Notes under the pieces: model-generated
Seen by the model: the letters and a program-made list of their open reading frames with translations, nothing else
What the model was told of the DNA's origin: nothing
The model's database searches: none
Position numbers and translations under genes: made by a program
Shown here: in pieces, positions 1 through 11,949 of the stretch
How the letters are laid out: each line of letters starts with the position of its first letter
Position numbering within the stretch: position 1 is the stretch's first letter
NCBI GenBank assembly: GCA_964059195.1
Contig: CAXKWD010000006.1
Location: 69,891,073-69,955,072, forward strand
DNA: 64,000 nt
Reading direction: 5' to 3'
From: Ectobius pallidus
Lineage: Eukaryota; Arthropoda; Insecta; Blattodea; Ectobiidae

Positions 1-149
1 TCTCCTAAATTGAAAACTCAATGAACAATTATCTTGTAAGAGTACTGTATCACTTCTTTCTCTACCTAGAAGTACTATAGGTACAGAAAATACTGTGTTA
101 AATCCTAAAATTCTATGTCAAGTTTTCCTTAATACGTTTTGAAGAAGCT

Positions 150-1050
150 TTCGATGAAAAAAAATCAATTTTTAGAAATATGTCTGTCTATGTTTCTGTC
201 TGTGTCTGTCTGTGTCTGTCTGTCTTGTGTGTGTATGTGGATAACCTAGCTGAAAAACGACAAATTGTATAGAAGCAATTATTTTTTTATAATATCCTTA
301 CACATTTTATTCATTAAGAAAATTTAACTTTTCGCGGTTTTTTAATAACAACTCAACTATTTTGATAGCTTTTGTACACATGGGGTTTATACTAATATAA
401 TATACTAATATACTAATATACATATTTATATATTTATTAATGATACAAGAGGTACAAAAGGCATTTTATTTTGTGAGTAGGTGTGATTGCAAAACGAGCC
501 CTCAAGGGCGAGTGTACCAATCCTACGAGCAAAATATTACAATTTTACACCATTTAGAGGCAGCCGTTAATATTTGATTAATAATAATTTAATTCGTACC
601 GTGCAGCTATATTGGGGTTTTGTCAACTATTATACCCATACGCAGACAGAGGTTATTGGTTTTATGATTCACGACTGCCATAATAAGAAATGGAGTAGAC
701 AATGTTTTTCATCTACTAGTATTGCGAATACTGTGAGAAATTTAGATTTATAATGACGTAATTAATTTTAATATTTTAAAAATTGTCAAACTTAGTCTAT
801 TATCTAATCACATGCGATTATTCTTAACTAAAATTCTCTGAAGGGAATTTATAAATCAGCCATGTTTGCACAAACTTAGGATTGGTAGGGAACATTATAC
901 CTCCAAGTGAGGCTGAGACCGCTAAGTACAGCATCTTAGTCTAACACTTATCAGAATGTGAAGTGAGAAAACTGTATTGGCCAGATATTAGATAAAGTTA
1001 AATGTCTCACATCACTTTTTAACATTACACTCGACAAAAGTAAAATGTCG
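150..1050 (+). repeat. Decayed copy of dispersed repeat family A
   Basis: A TCTG/TGTG-rich tract (about 180-235) is followed by a phrase about cells of the same kind seen at 32380 and 42790 (a short block resembling AACGACAAATTGTATAG). Further blocks at 835-880 (CTCTGAAGGG, then a sentence-like run to CAGCCATGTTTG) and 950-1000 (TCAGAATGTGAAGTGAGAAA) recur in the same order at 32630-32760 and 42990-43120. The copy appears interrupted between about 400 and 830. Around 493-532 a block with ACGAGCCCTCAAGGGCGAGT recurs reversed near 53985-54035. I see no coding potential. The family itself is unnamed here. Confidence 0.45.
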
Positions 1051-1059
1051 CTTTTAGGA

Positions 1060-2190
1060 ACAATCGTTCTGCTTAGTACCTACTACGCATGGGGATATCA
1101 AGCAAACGACATAGCATTGTCTACTTGCTCTGCAGAATTCACAGTATTGTTCCAGCTTGCATGTGGAACTGCCGCACTAATTGTTAAACGTTCATGCCAA
1201 TATGAGTTTCCACACTTGGATTAGAAATAAAATGTGGAGAATAAACATTCTAAAGTCATGGATTTCTGATTTTATTTAAACATTTTCTAAGATCGTGAAG
1301 AAAATTTGGAATAGGAGATTTTCCAGAATATTGGTGATTTACACTTGGAAACAGTGGATGGCTTCTTAGTTTCCTTAAAATGCTTATTGATTATGATTAA
1401 TAACGAGTCAGTCCTTAAAAAGGAGTAGTGGTTACTGGAACTAGTTAACAATGTAACACTCATCCGACTGTAGTAACAGAAGAGGGTAGTGCAATCATAC
1501 ATTCATTTCATTCCGAGCAGTCAATTGCAAGCAATCCTATAAACTGGAGCATCATGGTCTTCCTCTTCCCCTATTGCGGTTTCTACATATGAATTAAACT
1601 CTCTACTCTTGTAGAATTCGTTGCGGTCGGTATATGATGTTGGTAAGTATGTCTTCAGCTGATGAAATTAATTTCGCTGCATTATTCAATTAGCCTAAGG
1701 ATTGTAAGTCTTGAACTGAAGAAAATTTTCTAACAGTCCTTACCACATTAAAAACCTGTACTCATTGTAACACCCCTACATAATATTATAGAAAGAGAAG
1801 GTACGAAAATTATCCTACCATTTGGCATAAGTAATTATGTAATATTTTCCCCTTAACTTCTAATCTTTATATCTCTGACTGAGATAGTTCGAAAGACAAC
1901 AACTCGGCTTGAAGACATTTTAGTACATACAAGTGAAGGATAATCAACACAACAAACAATAATGAAACAGTTAATTTTATTGGTGCCTTTTAAATACATT
2001 TTTAATTAAAATGCAGCTAATAGGAATGTTTGGATGACAGTGTTTTTTCATCTATTTCCCGTTCATGTTACCATGGTCAAAACAAGATGCTCCGAAGAAG
2101 TTACAGTTATAGAGCTCTGGGCTTTTGTAGTTTTTCCTCCTGCCACTGGAGCGCGCTGCTCTCCACATTCAGGTATTGTCAACTTCCGGT
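1060..2190. other. Intergenic stretch, nothing recognised
   Basis: AT-rich sequence with only short, unconvincing open frames on either strand. No repeat family, RNA gene or transposon end was recognised. Confidence 0.5.
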
Positions 2191-2215
2191 TTCCTCATTC
2201 TTGTGTGTTTTCAAT

Positions 2216-2325
2216 ATGAGTTCGGGACGGTTCGCCAATTTTACAGTGAAGGAGTTAAAAAGGATGTTATCCGAAGATGGCGCAACAAATATTTCATAGT
2301 TAACAAAGCAAGAGTTGATTGCAAG
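2216..2325 (+). pseudogene. SAP-domain exon with an in-frame stop
   Basis: From an ATG at 2216 the frame reads MSSGRFANFTVKELKRMLSE, which has the spacing of a SAP motif, a helix-extended loop-helix DNA-binding module. The second SAP helix continues in the same frame as LTKQELIAR, but a TAG at 2297-2299 interrupts it. A good splice donor (CAAG|GTGAGA) follows at 2325, and TGCAG at 2521-2525 is a matching acceptor. Joining them in phase extends the helix as RLLRREKNPD and keeps the frame open to a TAA near 2640. Arthropod multi-copy proteins that start with a SAP motif and end in a YqaJ nuclease domain are known, and a YqaJ fragment lies just downstream. I read this as the broken 5' part of that type of gene. 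SAP assignment is by pattern only. Confidence 0.5.
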
Positions 2326-2585
2326 GTGAGAAATCAAAGCTACCTGTCTTCTGAAACGTTCGCTAACTGTTCTAATATGGTGCAATATGCCTGCGGTCTC
2401 AAATATTTTTGTATACTGTTGCACGATTTATTTTCATGTTTTTTTACAAATATGCATGAATTTTTTCGTATCACAACTTATTGAGCACACAGTCTAATAT
2501 ACGACGCTGTTTGTTTTGGATGCAGGTTGCTCAGGCGAGAGAAAAATCCGGATAGGAACTTTGCCTTATTCGAAGTTGAGGTTAT

Positions 2586-2957
2586 AGAATCAGAAAGTAC
2601 CCACGAACTTCCTTCGACAAATTTCTTCAAGATAAATTAATTCAAGAAAGAACGGTTTTACTTTTTGACGAAGACTCCATAACCACTTGGTCCGAAAAGC
2701 GTAGGGCAGGCGGCAGTATGAAAGCTGGCCGGACTCTAGCAATTAGAAAATTCATCAAGTTCAAGTTAGTGAATAAGAAACATTATGCACAAGTACAGGC
2801 ACAGATGTTACTGAATGATATTCACAGGTGTGACTTTGTTATTTGGACTAAGAAGGGCATCATTATTCAACACACAAATTTTTCTGAGGGGCTACTTCAT
2901 AAATGTAAATGTTTATTATCAAACAGTATTTTTGCCTCTTCTGCAAAATACCAATAA
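2586..2957 (+). pseudogene. YqaJ-like nuclease domain fragment
   Basis: The third frame is open across about 120 codons. It contains KKHYAQVQAQMLLNDIHRCD followed by FVIWTKKGI, which matches the conserved core of YqaJ/lambda-exonuclease-like domains (an H-Y-x-Q-V/I-Q-x-Q-M segment, then C-D-F-V-x-W/Y-T and a hydrophobic strand). Upstream, WSEKRRAGGSMKAGRT could be the region preceding the core. The reading frame differs by one from the SAP exon that precedes it, so at least one frameshift separates them. There is no start codon in a good context and the C-terminal half breaks off after about 30 residues. Known YqaJ proteins of animals are often multi-copy and linked to mobile DNA; the function here is presumably lost. 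Confidence 0.6.
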
Positions 2958-3704
2958 AAATGATTAGTTGTACAGTTCCTATTCTCTTTTGATTTGTTTT
3001 AAATAAAAATAGCTGAACCACAATGCTATTTATGACTACGACAGAAATAAGAGGCTACTTTAAAATTTTGAGTATTTGACAAATTTATATTTTCCGGGCT
3101 CAGTCAGTGTTCCGCCATCCCAATTACCTCCAAATTATTGTCTGATGACATAATACATAACATATCTGATTTATCTAGAAAACCTTGAATGTTAAGAAAT
3201 ATGACATTTACAAAATTAGTGTTATAATTAATTGAATTGAATTGAATTGAATTGAACTATAGGCCTATTATGATTACATTTTTCTTTATCAGGTTTCGAT
3301 CTACTTGTTACAAGAGTTTCTATTACAGGCATACAACAAATCTGGACATTTTCAGATACATTTAAGCTACCCTTAGGCCCACATTCTACTCTAAAAAATC
3401 ATCAAGCCCGGACCCATGTTTTCCTAAAAATTTGTATGTAGTTTTTTTTTTACTCAATTACAATACAGAATGACCATTTTATCGGTTACGGGAGAAATTT
3501 CGATTGACGTTGACATTCTTAAATGTCAAAATAAATGACCAAATAAATTGGCATAAAAAATTACACTGAAAAAATGAAATACTAATTTAACATGGAAATG
3601 AAACTTGATTATGAGCCTAAAAGAGGTTAAGTTGGTCAGGTATACTTATTATTTTATAGGCTTGTATATTTTTCTCAACATCTACTATATCAAAAATATC
3701 TTAA
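2958..3704. other. Intergenic stretch with a short ATTGA tandem
   Basis: Mostly AT-rich with no recognised gene. At about 3233-3257 a pentamer (ATTGA) is repeated about five times. Nothing else was recognised. Confidence 0.5.
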
Positions 3705-3929
3705 TCACTCTAAAAAAAACATGAAATACTCGCCAAAACTGCTCAAAGGAACATTAAAATCATCTTCTGTGAAGTGAAAGCTGCAAACACGAGAATACTG
3801 GGAAGGTGTTTCTCCATGGCGTAATTTTACCATCCATTCTTGAAAAACAGCCCTTTCTTTTGGAAAACTAAGACCTAAATTTTTGTTTACAACGGCTGAA
3901 CAGCTGAAAACATAGCAGTTAATCGGCAT
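3705..3929 (-). CDS. THAP zinc-finger domain, first exon or remnant
   Basis: The minus-strand frame from an ATG at 3929 begins MPINCYVFSC, giving the paired cysteines (residues 5 and 10) of a THAP domain. The conserved Trp lies in EWMVKLRHGE, and the closing pair is in RVCSFHFTEDDF (C-x2-H followed by the F-x-x-D-F signature). THAP domains are C2CH zinc fingers that bind DNA and occur in host transcription factors and in P-element-type transposases. The domain is essentially complete to DDF, then runs into a stop 12 codons later, so either an intron begins here (a GC-type donor in GGCGAGTATT is possible) or the gene is truncated. The start chosen is the canonical Met-Pro; an upstream in-frame Met at 3953 is less likely. 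A CpG-containing segment with a YY1-like GCCATCTT lies about 100 bases upstream and could be the promoter. Confidence 0.6.
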   Translation of the reverse strand: MPINCYVFSCSAVVNKNLGLSFPKERAVFQEWMVKLRHGETPSQYSRVCSFHFTEDDFNVPLSSFGEYFMFFLE

Positions 3930-4009
3930 AATTACTTCCAAAACAAGACACAAGCACAGAACTGTATTGTAAACACAGGCCTCTGAGATAACCGGAAGTG
4001 GTTAATACC

Positions 4010-4040
4010 TCATTCTCGGCGGCCATCTTAAAAGCGCAGA
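4010..4040 (-). promoter_or_regulatory. Possible THAP gene promoter (YY1/Pho-like site)
   Basis: On the minus strand this reads TTTTAAGATGGCCGCC, close to the YY1/Pleiohomeotic core AAGATGGCCGCC that is frequent near animal transcription starts. It sits 80-110 bases upstream of the THAP-domain ATG and immediately beside the left end of the foldback element. Function is inferred. Confidence 0.3.
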
Positions 4041-4084
4041 GGTCTATAGAGCGTGGGCTACTGTATACCCCCCATCCCCCCGTG

Positions 4085-4885
4085 GGATTTTCCGACTCAC
4101 ATTTTTTTTTGTTGGTATTGCCATCTAGTTTCAGTTTTTAGTTGTTTGCCCCTTATCAATTACAGAATTTACCCGGAAACCCCGGAAAACTACGGAAATC
4201 CGGAGAAAACTAGTTTGCTTTAATTTTTCTTTGTTATTTGCTCCTAATATGCCCAGGGAATTTCTGAATCACATATTTTTTGTTGGTATTGCCATCTAGA
4301 TTAAGTTTTTAGTTGTTTGCCCCTTATCAATTACAGCATATCCCCGGAAAACAACGGAAATCCGGAGAAATGACTTTGTTTTAATTTGTCTTTGTTCTTT
4401 GCTTCTAATATGTCCAGGGAAATTTTGACTCACATTTTTTGTTGGTAATGCCATATAATTTAAGATTTCAGTTGTTTGCCTCTTACCAATTACAACATAT
4501 CCCTGGAAAACCCGGAATACCACGTATATACGGAGAAAATGACAATGTTTTATTTTTTTAATCTTTGTTATTTGCTTCTAATATTCAAAGGGAATTTCTG
4601 ACTCATATGTGTTTTTGTTGGTATTGCCATCTAGATTAAGGTTTCAGTTGTTTGCCCCTTATCAATTACGGCATATCACCGAAAACCACGAAAATCCGCA
4701 GAAAATGAGTTCGTTTTAATTTATTAAAAATCTTTGTTCTTTGATCCTAATATTCCCAGGGAATTTCTGACTTACATATTTTTTGTTGGTATTGTCATCT
4801 AGATTAAGGTTTCAGTTGTTTGCCCGTTATCAATTACAACATATCCCCGTAAAACTCGGAAAACTACGGAAATCCACGGAATTTC
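4085..4885 (-). repeat. Left foldback arm, about five ~170-bp units
   Basis: Recurring landmarks (GTTGTTTGCCCCTTATCAAT or close variants) fall near 4141, 4310, 4469, 4647 and 4817, giving a period of 160-180 bases. The orientation is opposite to the array at 5320-6640. Confidence 0.75.
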
Positions 4886-4924
4886 TAGTACTCGGAACTT
4901 GTGATCTACAGTCACTGAAACCGT

Positions 4925-5317
4925 TATTGGGAAGTAATTCTGCTTCAGGTGTGTCCTTTGCAGGTTCAAAAGGCTGAGTATGTGGACTAAGAGATATCTG
5001 CCATAATTGTGAAGGTCACATGCAAAGGAAATGGGAATCGTATCTTCTAAACATGCCAAGTGTAAGTCAAAGTTGTTTTCTTTAGTTGCTCACTGAAATC
5101 TCAAAATCAAAGAAACTTTGTCCAAATTACCAATCCAAAATTGTGCTGTTTTACCCAATGTCCCTTCAGTCAAGAAAGTTTGATTGTGACTGTGGAAGGT
5201 ATGGCAAGATAAATTATCATTCACAGATGTCAAATTAGAATATGAAGGGTGTGCTGCCAGGTTTTCAATCGCTTTCATCCCTTCAGCAACAGGATTTTTT
5301 CCAGTATTCTTTGTCAT
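4925..5317 (-). pseudogene. Captured fragment of an uncharacterised protein family
   Basis: A minus-strand frame starts at 5317 and runs through GKTAQFWIGNLDKVSLILRF to a single TGA near 5087. The same frame then continues ATKENNFDLHLACLEDTIPI and CDLHNYGRYLLVHI. Ignoring the one stop, this resembles a family of uncharacterised, multi-copy animal proteins with a Q/R-F-W-hydrophobic segment, then ATREN-W-LHL, then a F(F)A-x-D-x-x-NYARY signature. I know the family only by its pattern and cannot assign a function. The fragment lies exactly in the loop between the two foldback arms, which suggests host or transposon sequence captured by the element. The C-terminal end fades into the left arm. 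Confidence 0.5.
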
Positions 5318-5319
5318 GC

Positions 5320-6640
5320 TGTAATTGATAAGGGGAAAACAACTGAAACCTTAAACTATATCGCAATAGCAACAAAAAGTATGTGATTCGAAATACCCTG
5401 GGAATATTAGTATCAAAGAACAAAGATTTTTAGAAAATTAAAACAAACTCATTTTCTCCGGATTTTCGTGTTTTCGGAGATTTCCGGAGATATGCTGTAA
5501 TTTATAAGGGGAAAACAACTAATCCCTTAATCTAGATGGCATTACCAACACAAAAGCATATGAGTCACAAATTCCCTTTGAATATTAGGAGCAAAGAACT
5601 AAGATTTAAACAAATTAAAACAAAGTAATTTTCTCCGGATTTCCGTGGTTTTCAGGGTTTACGTGGATTTGCTGTAATTGATAACGGGAAAACAACTGAA
5701 ACCTTAAACTATATGGCAATACCAACAAAAAAACATACGAGTCAGAAATTCCCTGGGAATATTAGGAGCAAAGAACAAAAATTTTAAAGGAATTTTTTAA
5801 AAAGTCAATTTCTCCGGATTTCCGTGGTTTTCGGAGTTTTCTGGAGATATGCTATAATTCATAAGGGGCAAACAACTGAAACCTTAATCTAGATGGTAAT
5901 GCCAACAAAAAAACATATGAGTCAGAAATTCTCTTCGAATATTAGGAGCAAAGAACAAAGTTTTAAAAAGAAACCATAGTCATTTTCTCCGTATATACGT
6001 GGTTTTCCGGGGATATGCTGTAATTGGTAAGGGGGCAAACAACTGAAACCTTAATCTAGATGGCAATACCAACACAAAAACATATGATTCACCAATTCCC
6101 TTTGAATACCAGGAGCAAATAACAAAAATATTTTCAAAAATTTAAACGAAGTCAATTTTTCCGGATTTCCGTGGTTTTTGGAGTTTTCCGGGGATATACT
6201 GTAATTAATAAGGGGCAAACAACTGAAATCTTAATCTAGATGGTTATGCCAACAAAAAAACACAAGAGTCAGAAATTCCCTTTGAATATTAGGAGCAAAG
6301 AACAAAGATTTAAACAATAAAACATTGTCATTTTCTCCGTATATACGTGGTTTTCCGGGTTTTTCGGGGATATGTTGTAATTTGTAAGAGGCAAACAACT
6401 GAAACCCTAAACTAGATGGCAATACGAACAAAAATGTGTGAGTCAGAAATGCCCTGGGAATATTAGGGGCAAAGAACAATAAAACATTAAAACATAGTCA
6501 TTTTCTCCGGATTTCCGTAGTTTTCCGGGGTTTCCAGGTAAATGCTGTAATTGATAAGGGGCAAACAAGTTAAATCTTAAACTAGACGACAATACCAACA
6601 AAAAAATATGTGTGACAGAAAATCCCACGGGGGGGGGGGT
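5320..6640 (+). repeat. Right foldback arm, about eight ~175-bp units
   Basis: The landmark CTTAA(A/T)CTAGATGGCAAT recurs near 5349, 5525, 5703, 5883, 6049, 6229, 6406 and 6575, a period of 166-180 bases. Units differ by substitutions and small indels, so the arm is not very recent. Confidence 0.8.
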
Positions 6641-6664
6641 TGCTATTGGTAGCCCATGGTCTAT

Positions 6665-7080
6665 TACTCCGAAATGAAGATTTGAAGTTGAGAAAAATGT
6701 TTTTTTGGTCAACATGATTTCAAACACTGTTCTTCAATTCCTGTCTCACACGTTACTACCTAGGTATTATAAAAACATAATTTAAAAAAAACACCCACGA
6801 AATTCCTCTTCACATCTGGTCAATTTTTCCAAAGAAAAGTATAATCACTTGAATCTTTTAGATCGCAGATACTAACATATCGATTCTTCCGCCCCAATCA
6901 AATATATGACCAATGGCTCAGAATCCTGTAAGGCAGATGGGTTGGGAATCCGCATTTATCCGTATCAGCCACATGAATTTATACTAATGGTTCCCAGACG
7001 GAAGATTTTTAAAAATACGAAATAATTAAAGAAATTTCCAGAAATGGGATGACAGGAGAGCAACCATGATAAAATGAAAA
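6665..7080. other. Intergenic stretch, nothing recognised
   Basis: No gene, repeat family or structural signal recognised between the foldback element and the possible retrotransposon tail that follows. Confidence 0.45.
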
Positions 7081-7660
7081 GTTGGACTGTACTCTATATT
7101 TGTTTATTACCTAACTGAAGTTCAATCGAAGTATTTTATTAATGAAATACTAAAACTCTAATTTATAACTATTATTATACAAAATGCTGACTAATTTATC
7201 CCAATTACTATTATAACCATTGTCACATGCATTCGAAATATAATTCTCTATACCCTATTATTTAAGTTTATAGCTCAATTTTATATCTTCTGTCGTTATT
7301 TGTGTTCATAAATTAATGTTATGTCTTCTGTTGTTATACACTTTCATTTCTGTATTGTTACTGATTGTACAAACTGCTTAACTTTCTGTATTATTTTATT
7401 TCTATATACATCCTTTAATTTGTATTGTGTTATTACCTATATTCATATCGTACTTGTCTGCATTCTTTTTATTAATTATTATTATTAATTATTATTTTCT
7501 ATCATCTACTGAAGTTAAATACATTTGACTAATATTTTATTCTTTCTTCAAACTGAACTACATGCGAGCATGAACATCTGCTCCTTCGGGTATCTATTTA
7601 ATTTCTGATGTATGGGATTCTTTAAAATAAATAACTAAAATAAAGAAATGTAACAAAATG
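7081..7660 (+). mobile_element. Possible non-LTR retrotransposon 3' end
   Basis: An AT-rich tract ends with CATGCGAGCATGAACATCTG, CTCCTTCGGGT, then AAATAAATAACTAAAATAAA. A gagc/gctc hairpin-like motif, a TTCGGGT box and an A/T-rich microsatellite tail are typical of the 3' UTR of some insect non-LTR elements. A reversed tract with comparable features ends the reverse transcriptase remnant at 11950. No coding part is visible here. Confidence 0.35.
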
Positions 7661-8029
7661 ATTTCATTATGAACATTGTAAGATTTAAGAATAAGAATAA
7701 ATTTGATGAGAATTTCGTTTCCTGTTTCATTACGAAACTTGAATATATTTTACTTCAATATTCCTCTGAGGGAATTAGGGAAACATGGAACACTAAACCC
7801 TTTTCTCGTTTTCCAGTTTGCATTCAATTAACTGTCGATGAAACGAGGTGGTAATTAACTGCGGCTATGGATCGTTGTTGAAACATGAGCTGTTGCAGAA
7901 CCGTAACTACTGACCTGATTACGTCAAGTCACAGTAAACTAAATGATCAGCAGCTTTATTCGGTAAAAAATTAGTCTGAAGCTGGGGCAACTAAACAATA
8001 TGTGTTGTAACTTCACTCATATTGGAATT

Positions 8030-8292
8030 GAGGGATCTATTAGCAAACCCGGCCATCTCCATTTCCATAAAAGATAGAGACATTAACTTCTAATGAAAGT
8101 TTAATGCATTTCCTGGTATTTATTTCATGTTTATGTTGCAAATCTGAGTTCTTCCTTTATGAGGGAACTCAGTTTTGCAACATAGCCTATACAATAAATA
8201 TGTAATAGGAAATACATTAATCTTTCATTAGAAGTTAGGATCTCTAAGTTTTATCAAAATGGAGATTGCCGGGTTTGCTAATAGACCCCCTC
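8030..8292. mobile_element. MITE copy 1
   Basis: Terminal inverted repeats: GAGGGATCTATTAGCAAACC at the left and, reversed, GAGGGGGTCTATTAGCAAAC at the right, each continuing into CCGGC(A/C)ATCTCCATTT. The inverted pairing extends over roughly 100 bases per side (for example AACTTCTAATGAAAG with its complement near 8215-8235), so the whole 263-bp element can fold into one hairpin. No coding capacity. A second copy is at 16140-16372. Confidence 0.75.
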
Positions 8293-11200
8293 AATTGCTG
8301 AATATGATTGTTTCGTTAAATGAAAGTTGTATTGGTTTTGATGAGGGTGACATCTTTCACTTTATAACTATTTATAATATTTGTTGTACATACGCAAAGT
8401 TAACCATACTGTACACAGCATAATCTATCTACAGTAAGTCCATAACATTTACATTCGTCTGTTCTTTCTGATATTGTCATAGAAAACTTCACATTATTTC
8501 TAACATCTTTATTATTTAGCATTTTCTGTGCAAACTGGCATGTGGTTTGTTTCATCTCCAATAAAATTTATTGAGCCAGAACCAATAAAGTTTGTTATAT
8601 TAAACGAGTAGGCTATAGCCTATAATAGGAAACAGAATAACATAATTAAAAAGTTCAGTCATTTTTAATTCTACAACTAACAAACGTTTAGCGGAAGAAA
8701 GGTGATGTTTCGCCTCATTATGTTTTCTTCCGAGAAGTCAGCATTTGAAAATACTAAAATATCATACATGAATTAATGATAATTGATTTAAAGAAATCCT
8801 ATCAGATTTTAAATTTCCCTTAGCTTGATTCTTTAAATGAATAGGATTTTCTTTTTATTTTATGTTTTGAAAAATATGAAGTACAGGAAGAGAATACTAA
8901 GTCTGCATTGGCTATCCTGATGGAATGCAGTTTTACTTTCTTTCCTCCTTTATTTCCTTTATTTCTCATTCCTAATCAACAGATGTATTCGAAATAATAG
9001 ATAATACGGTGTAAAATATATTATTTAAAGGTTATACCATAACTTAGGCCTAAGGTGCGTAAATGTTATAGTCTAAACTTTAAATGCTTATCTATTAGAC
9101 AACTAGCTACTTACTCGTCATCTTTATGGGCAGTAAAAACATACAATTTTTAGCGTTAAACGAGGAAAAAAAAAACAAAAAACAAACAAACAAACAAAAA
9201 AACGACTGATTTTCATTTCTCAGTGCGCCTGATATTCTTTAGGAGTTTGAGAACGCCGTTGCGAGGCATGTCTGGCTACGTCAACTCGTACGTGCCTACC
9301 GCTATTGCATTGTCTTGTTAAATCGCTGGGCGGCGTTTAATTATAATCTCTAATGCGTGGTTTGACCCGACTAATTTTCTCGCACAGACAGCATCGCTCT
9401 GGCTTTTGTAGACTTTGTAAAAATGACTACTATATCTTGAGCTTGGCAATTTGTATTATTAGTTGAGGAGCAAATAATTATCGGCGAGAAAAATAAACCT
9501 ATTGTTCGCCAGAAGTAATTAAAACCTCTTCTCTCGATGACAGTAAGATATATTGAAACGTATAAAGATACCTTTTTAAACATACAAATTAATTTCATAA
9601 AACTCAAGTGATATCGGAAATCTATTTGACCAACGGTTTCACTGCAGCAGAGATGAATATCGGCAAGAAACAGAATGCGGCTGTTACCGCAAACCATTAA
9701 AATGGCCACCATCTTGAAACGGTAAAACAGTTTGAAACGCCTATAATCCTATGTTCATTTCAATTAGAGAATACTACGTGCTCGCAAAATTTTAGATATA
9801 TCAGTTGAGTAGCTTTGCGAGAAGGAGTTTTTAAATTTCTTTTGTTATACTGCAAGTGACCAACAACCTAGTGCCAGTGTTCCAAATAAATACCAGCTGT
9901 GCATAATACATGCAATAACACACTCTACATACGATTACACACATTAAATAACACAACAGACTATTTATACACCAATACCTCTATCAATATATGTAATGAT
10001 ACAAAAAAGGCTATATAAAATATAAATATTTTCAAACATAACTACATAATATTGTACGTTCTTATCACATACCCTACTCAATATTTTTACCAGGAAACGA
10101 TTCGAAGGTTTCCGCAGGTAAGTCGAAAAAACAGATTCTACATCATAAAATAGAGTATATTAACCGAAAGACTCACAGAAACACTGGACTTTTATAGGCC
10201 TATTAGTAATAAGTTAAGTTAGATATCACATATATAGCCTATGAGTGCATAATATTAAAAAATACATAATTTCTTAATTTGTACTTATAACTACTTCACA
10301 GACCATGTGTTTATACCCAAGTTTAACTTCGTTGAGTTGATTCTACCCTTATTCCAAGGATACAGACAGAATAATTGGAAATTTGCCTGTTGTAGGCTAC
10401 TCTGTCGTTTTTTGGCTGTAAATAATTTCAACATATTTTTAAATCCATTTTCGTTTTATAGATTGCATTTGATAAATTATACAGGAACAGGGAATTCAGA
10501 TTCTAATACATAAATAAACCAATAGCTTTTACATTTCTACTGTGTGAATGAAGATAAGCTGCCTCATTTCCCCCCATAAAGTTGCAAAATAACTCACTAA
10601 TAATCTAAACCATAAACTTCATACAGGGACTATTCATTTTTTTTTTTAATTCCGGTAACAGATTAAACTCTATTTTGAATTTGTGTACCCTATTTTATTC
10701 TTAGGAAATTTTGAGGTTTAATATTCGTGAGATGAAGATAGGACTTATTTGAAATAGAGTAGTTCTTTCTTTCTGTATGTCCCATTTTCCTTATCCCGAC
10801 TGGCAATTCTGTATTCCTGAGTAAAAGCGTTAACGCTACATATAGCATAAAATTTATGAACCTCAGAGAAGCATACATAAATGTAACTAAAACTTGTTAC
10901 ATTACGTCATAAAATAGGACCAACAAGGCAAATAAAACTGCACAATATAACCTGAAGAAATCCTGCTATGCATGCAATGAAAATCTGAACATTTGCACTT
11001 TAAAGAAGTTTCTTTGCTTGATTACAGTTCTGACATAATGCTACGAAGAGATGGGTTTGCATGTTAAAATGAAGCAATAATGGGAAGAACTTAAAGAAGG
11101 GGCTGATATATAAAACATAGGAAGAGAAGTATCACATTAATACAGTCTGAAATTCACGTCAATTTTATTTATGCGTTTAAGTTCACTTGTGTGAAAGACT

Positions 11201-11940
11201 TCTGAGATTATTACACAAAAATAATTAATGTATTCATTTTTTAGTAGTAAAAGAAAATGATCTTTTATGTATATCACTTCTGCCATTATTTCATTAATGT
11301 ATTTACTTTTAATAGTCTCAGAAAATGATATTTTATGTATCTCATTTCTGCCAGATATTCTAAGCCTGTCGAAGTAACTTATTAATTTTATTGTTTGAGC
11401 ATACATAAGTCGATTCAACAAAAAACAGAAAACGTGTGCATTTAATCTTCATAATATAACATAAAGGTCAATTTCGAACCTCATCTTTATTATTTACGCG
11501 ATTACTTCCATGTATGTGTTTTCAAACATGCCGTTACTCAATGTACGCCTTAATCATATTGAAAATAATAGACATTTACGGTATACTTATGTGGTTGAAA
11601 ACTGTTTTTATCCATGAACGGGATGGTTTCGTAGTGAGGCTAGATATTGTTATAAGCAGGAAGTTACATAAGCCTTGTGCCAGAGAAGTCTCCTTACATG
11701 TTTTTTGCATTTTCTTCTTTGGAGCAACAGAGTGGAGCCCGGACTGTATCATGATCTCGGACTTAGGCTATACAGTATAGGACTATATGCTAATTTAAAG
11801 CCCTCCTGCTGGATAATATTACTAATCACAATTTCACGGGCATTCGAGCTTGATCAGCTTGGGCTGATTAATCTTTTAAAACCTTAAACTGTGTTATATG
11901 AAAATTATCGAATTGTTGGTTTAAACGTCTGACTAGCCGA
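8293..11940. other. AT-rich intergenic stretch, no gene recognised
   Basis: Short open frames only, none with a recognisable domain. An A-rich tract with (CAAA)n lies at about 9167-9202. A short block at 9690-9720 (AATGGCCACCATCTTGAAAC) has a reversed relative at 34540-34565 and may belong to a dispersed repeat. Nothing else is supported. Confidence 0.45.
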
Positions 11941-11949
11941 ATAATATAT

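Larger units (their letters stand above)
4048..6657. mobile_element. Foldback element with tandem-repeat arms
   Basis: Two arrays of a ~170-180-bp unit lie in opposite orientation: about five units at 4085-4880 and about eight at 5320-6640. The unit carries landmarks such as TTGATAAGGGGCAAACAACT and TTTCTCCGGATTTCCGT. The outer ends match each other in inverted orientation: GTGGGCTACTGTATACCCCC at 4053 and, reversed, ATGGGCTACCAATAGC near 6657, both followed by C-rich runs and CCGTGGGATTTTC. A direct GGTCTAT flanks both ends (4041-4047 and 6658-6664), a plausible target duplication. Long inverted arms built of subrepeats define foldback elements. The core (4890-5315) holds a captured gene fragment and no recognisable transposase. 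Confidence 0.7.
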
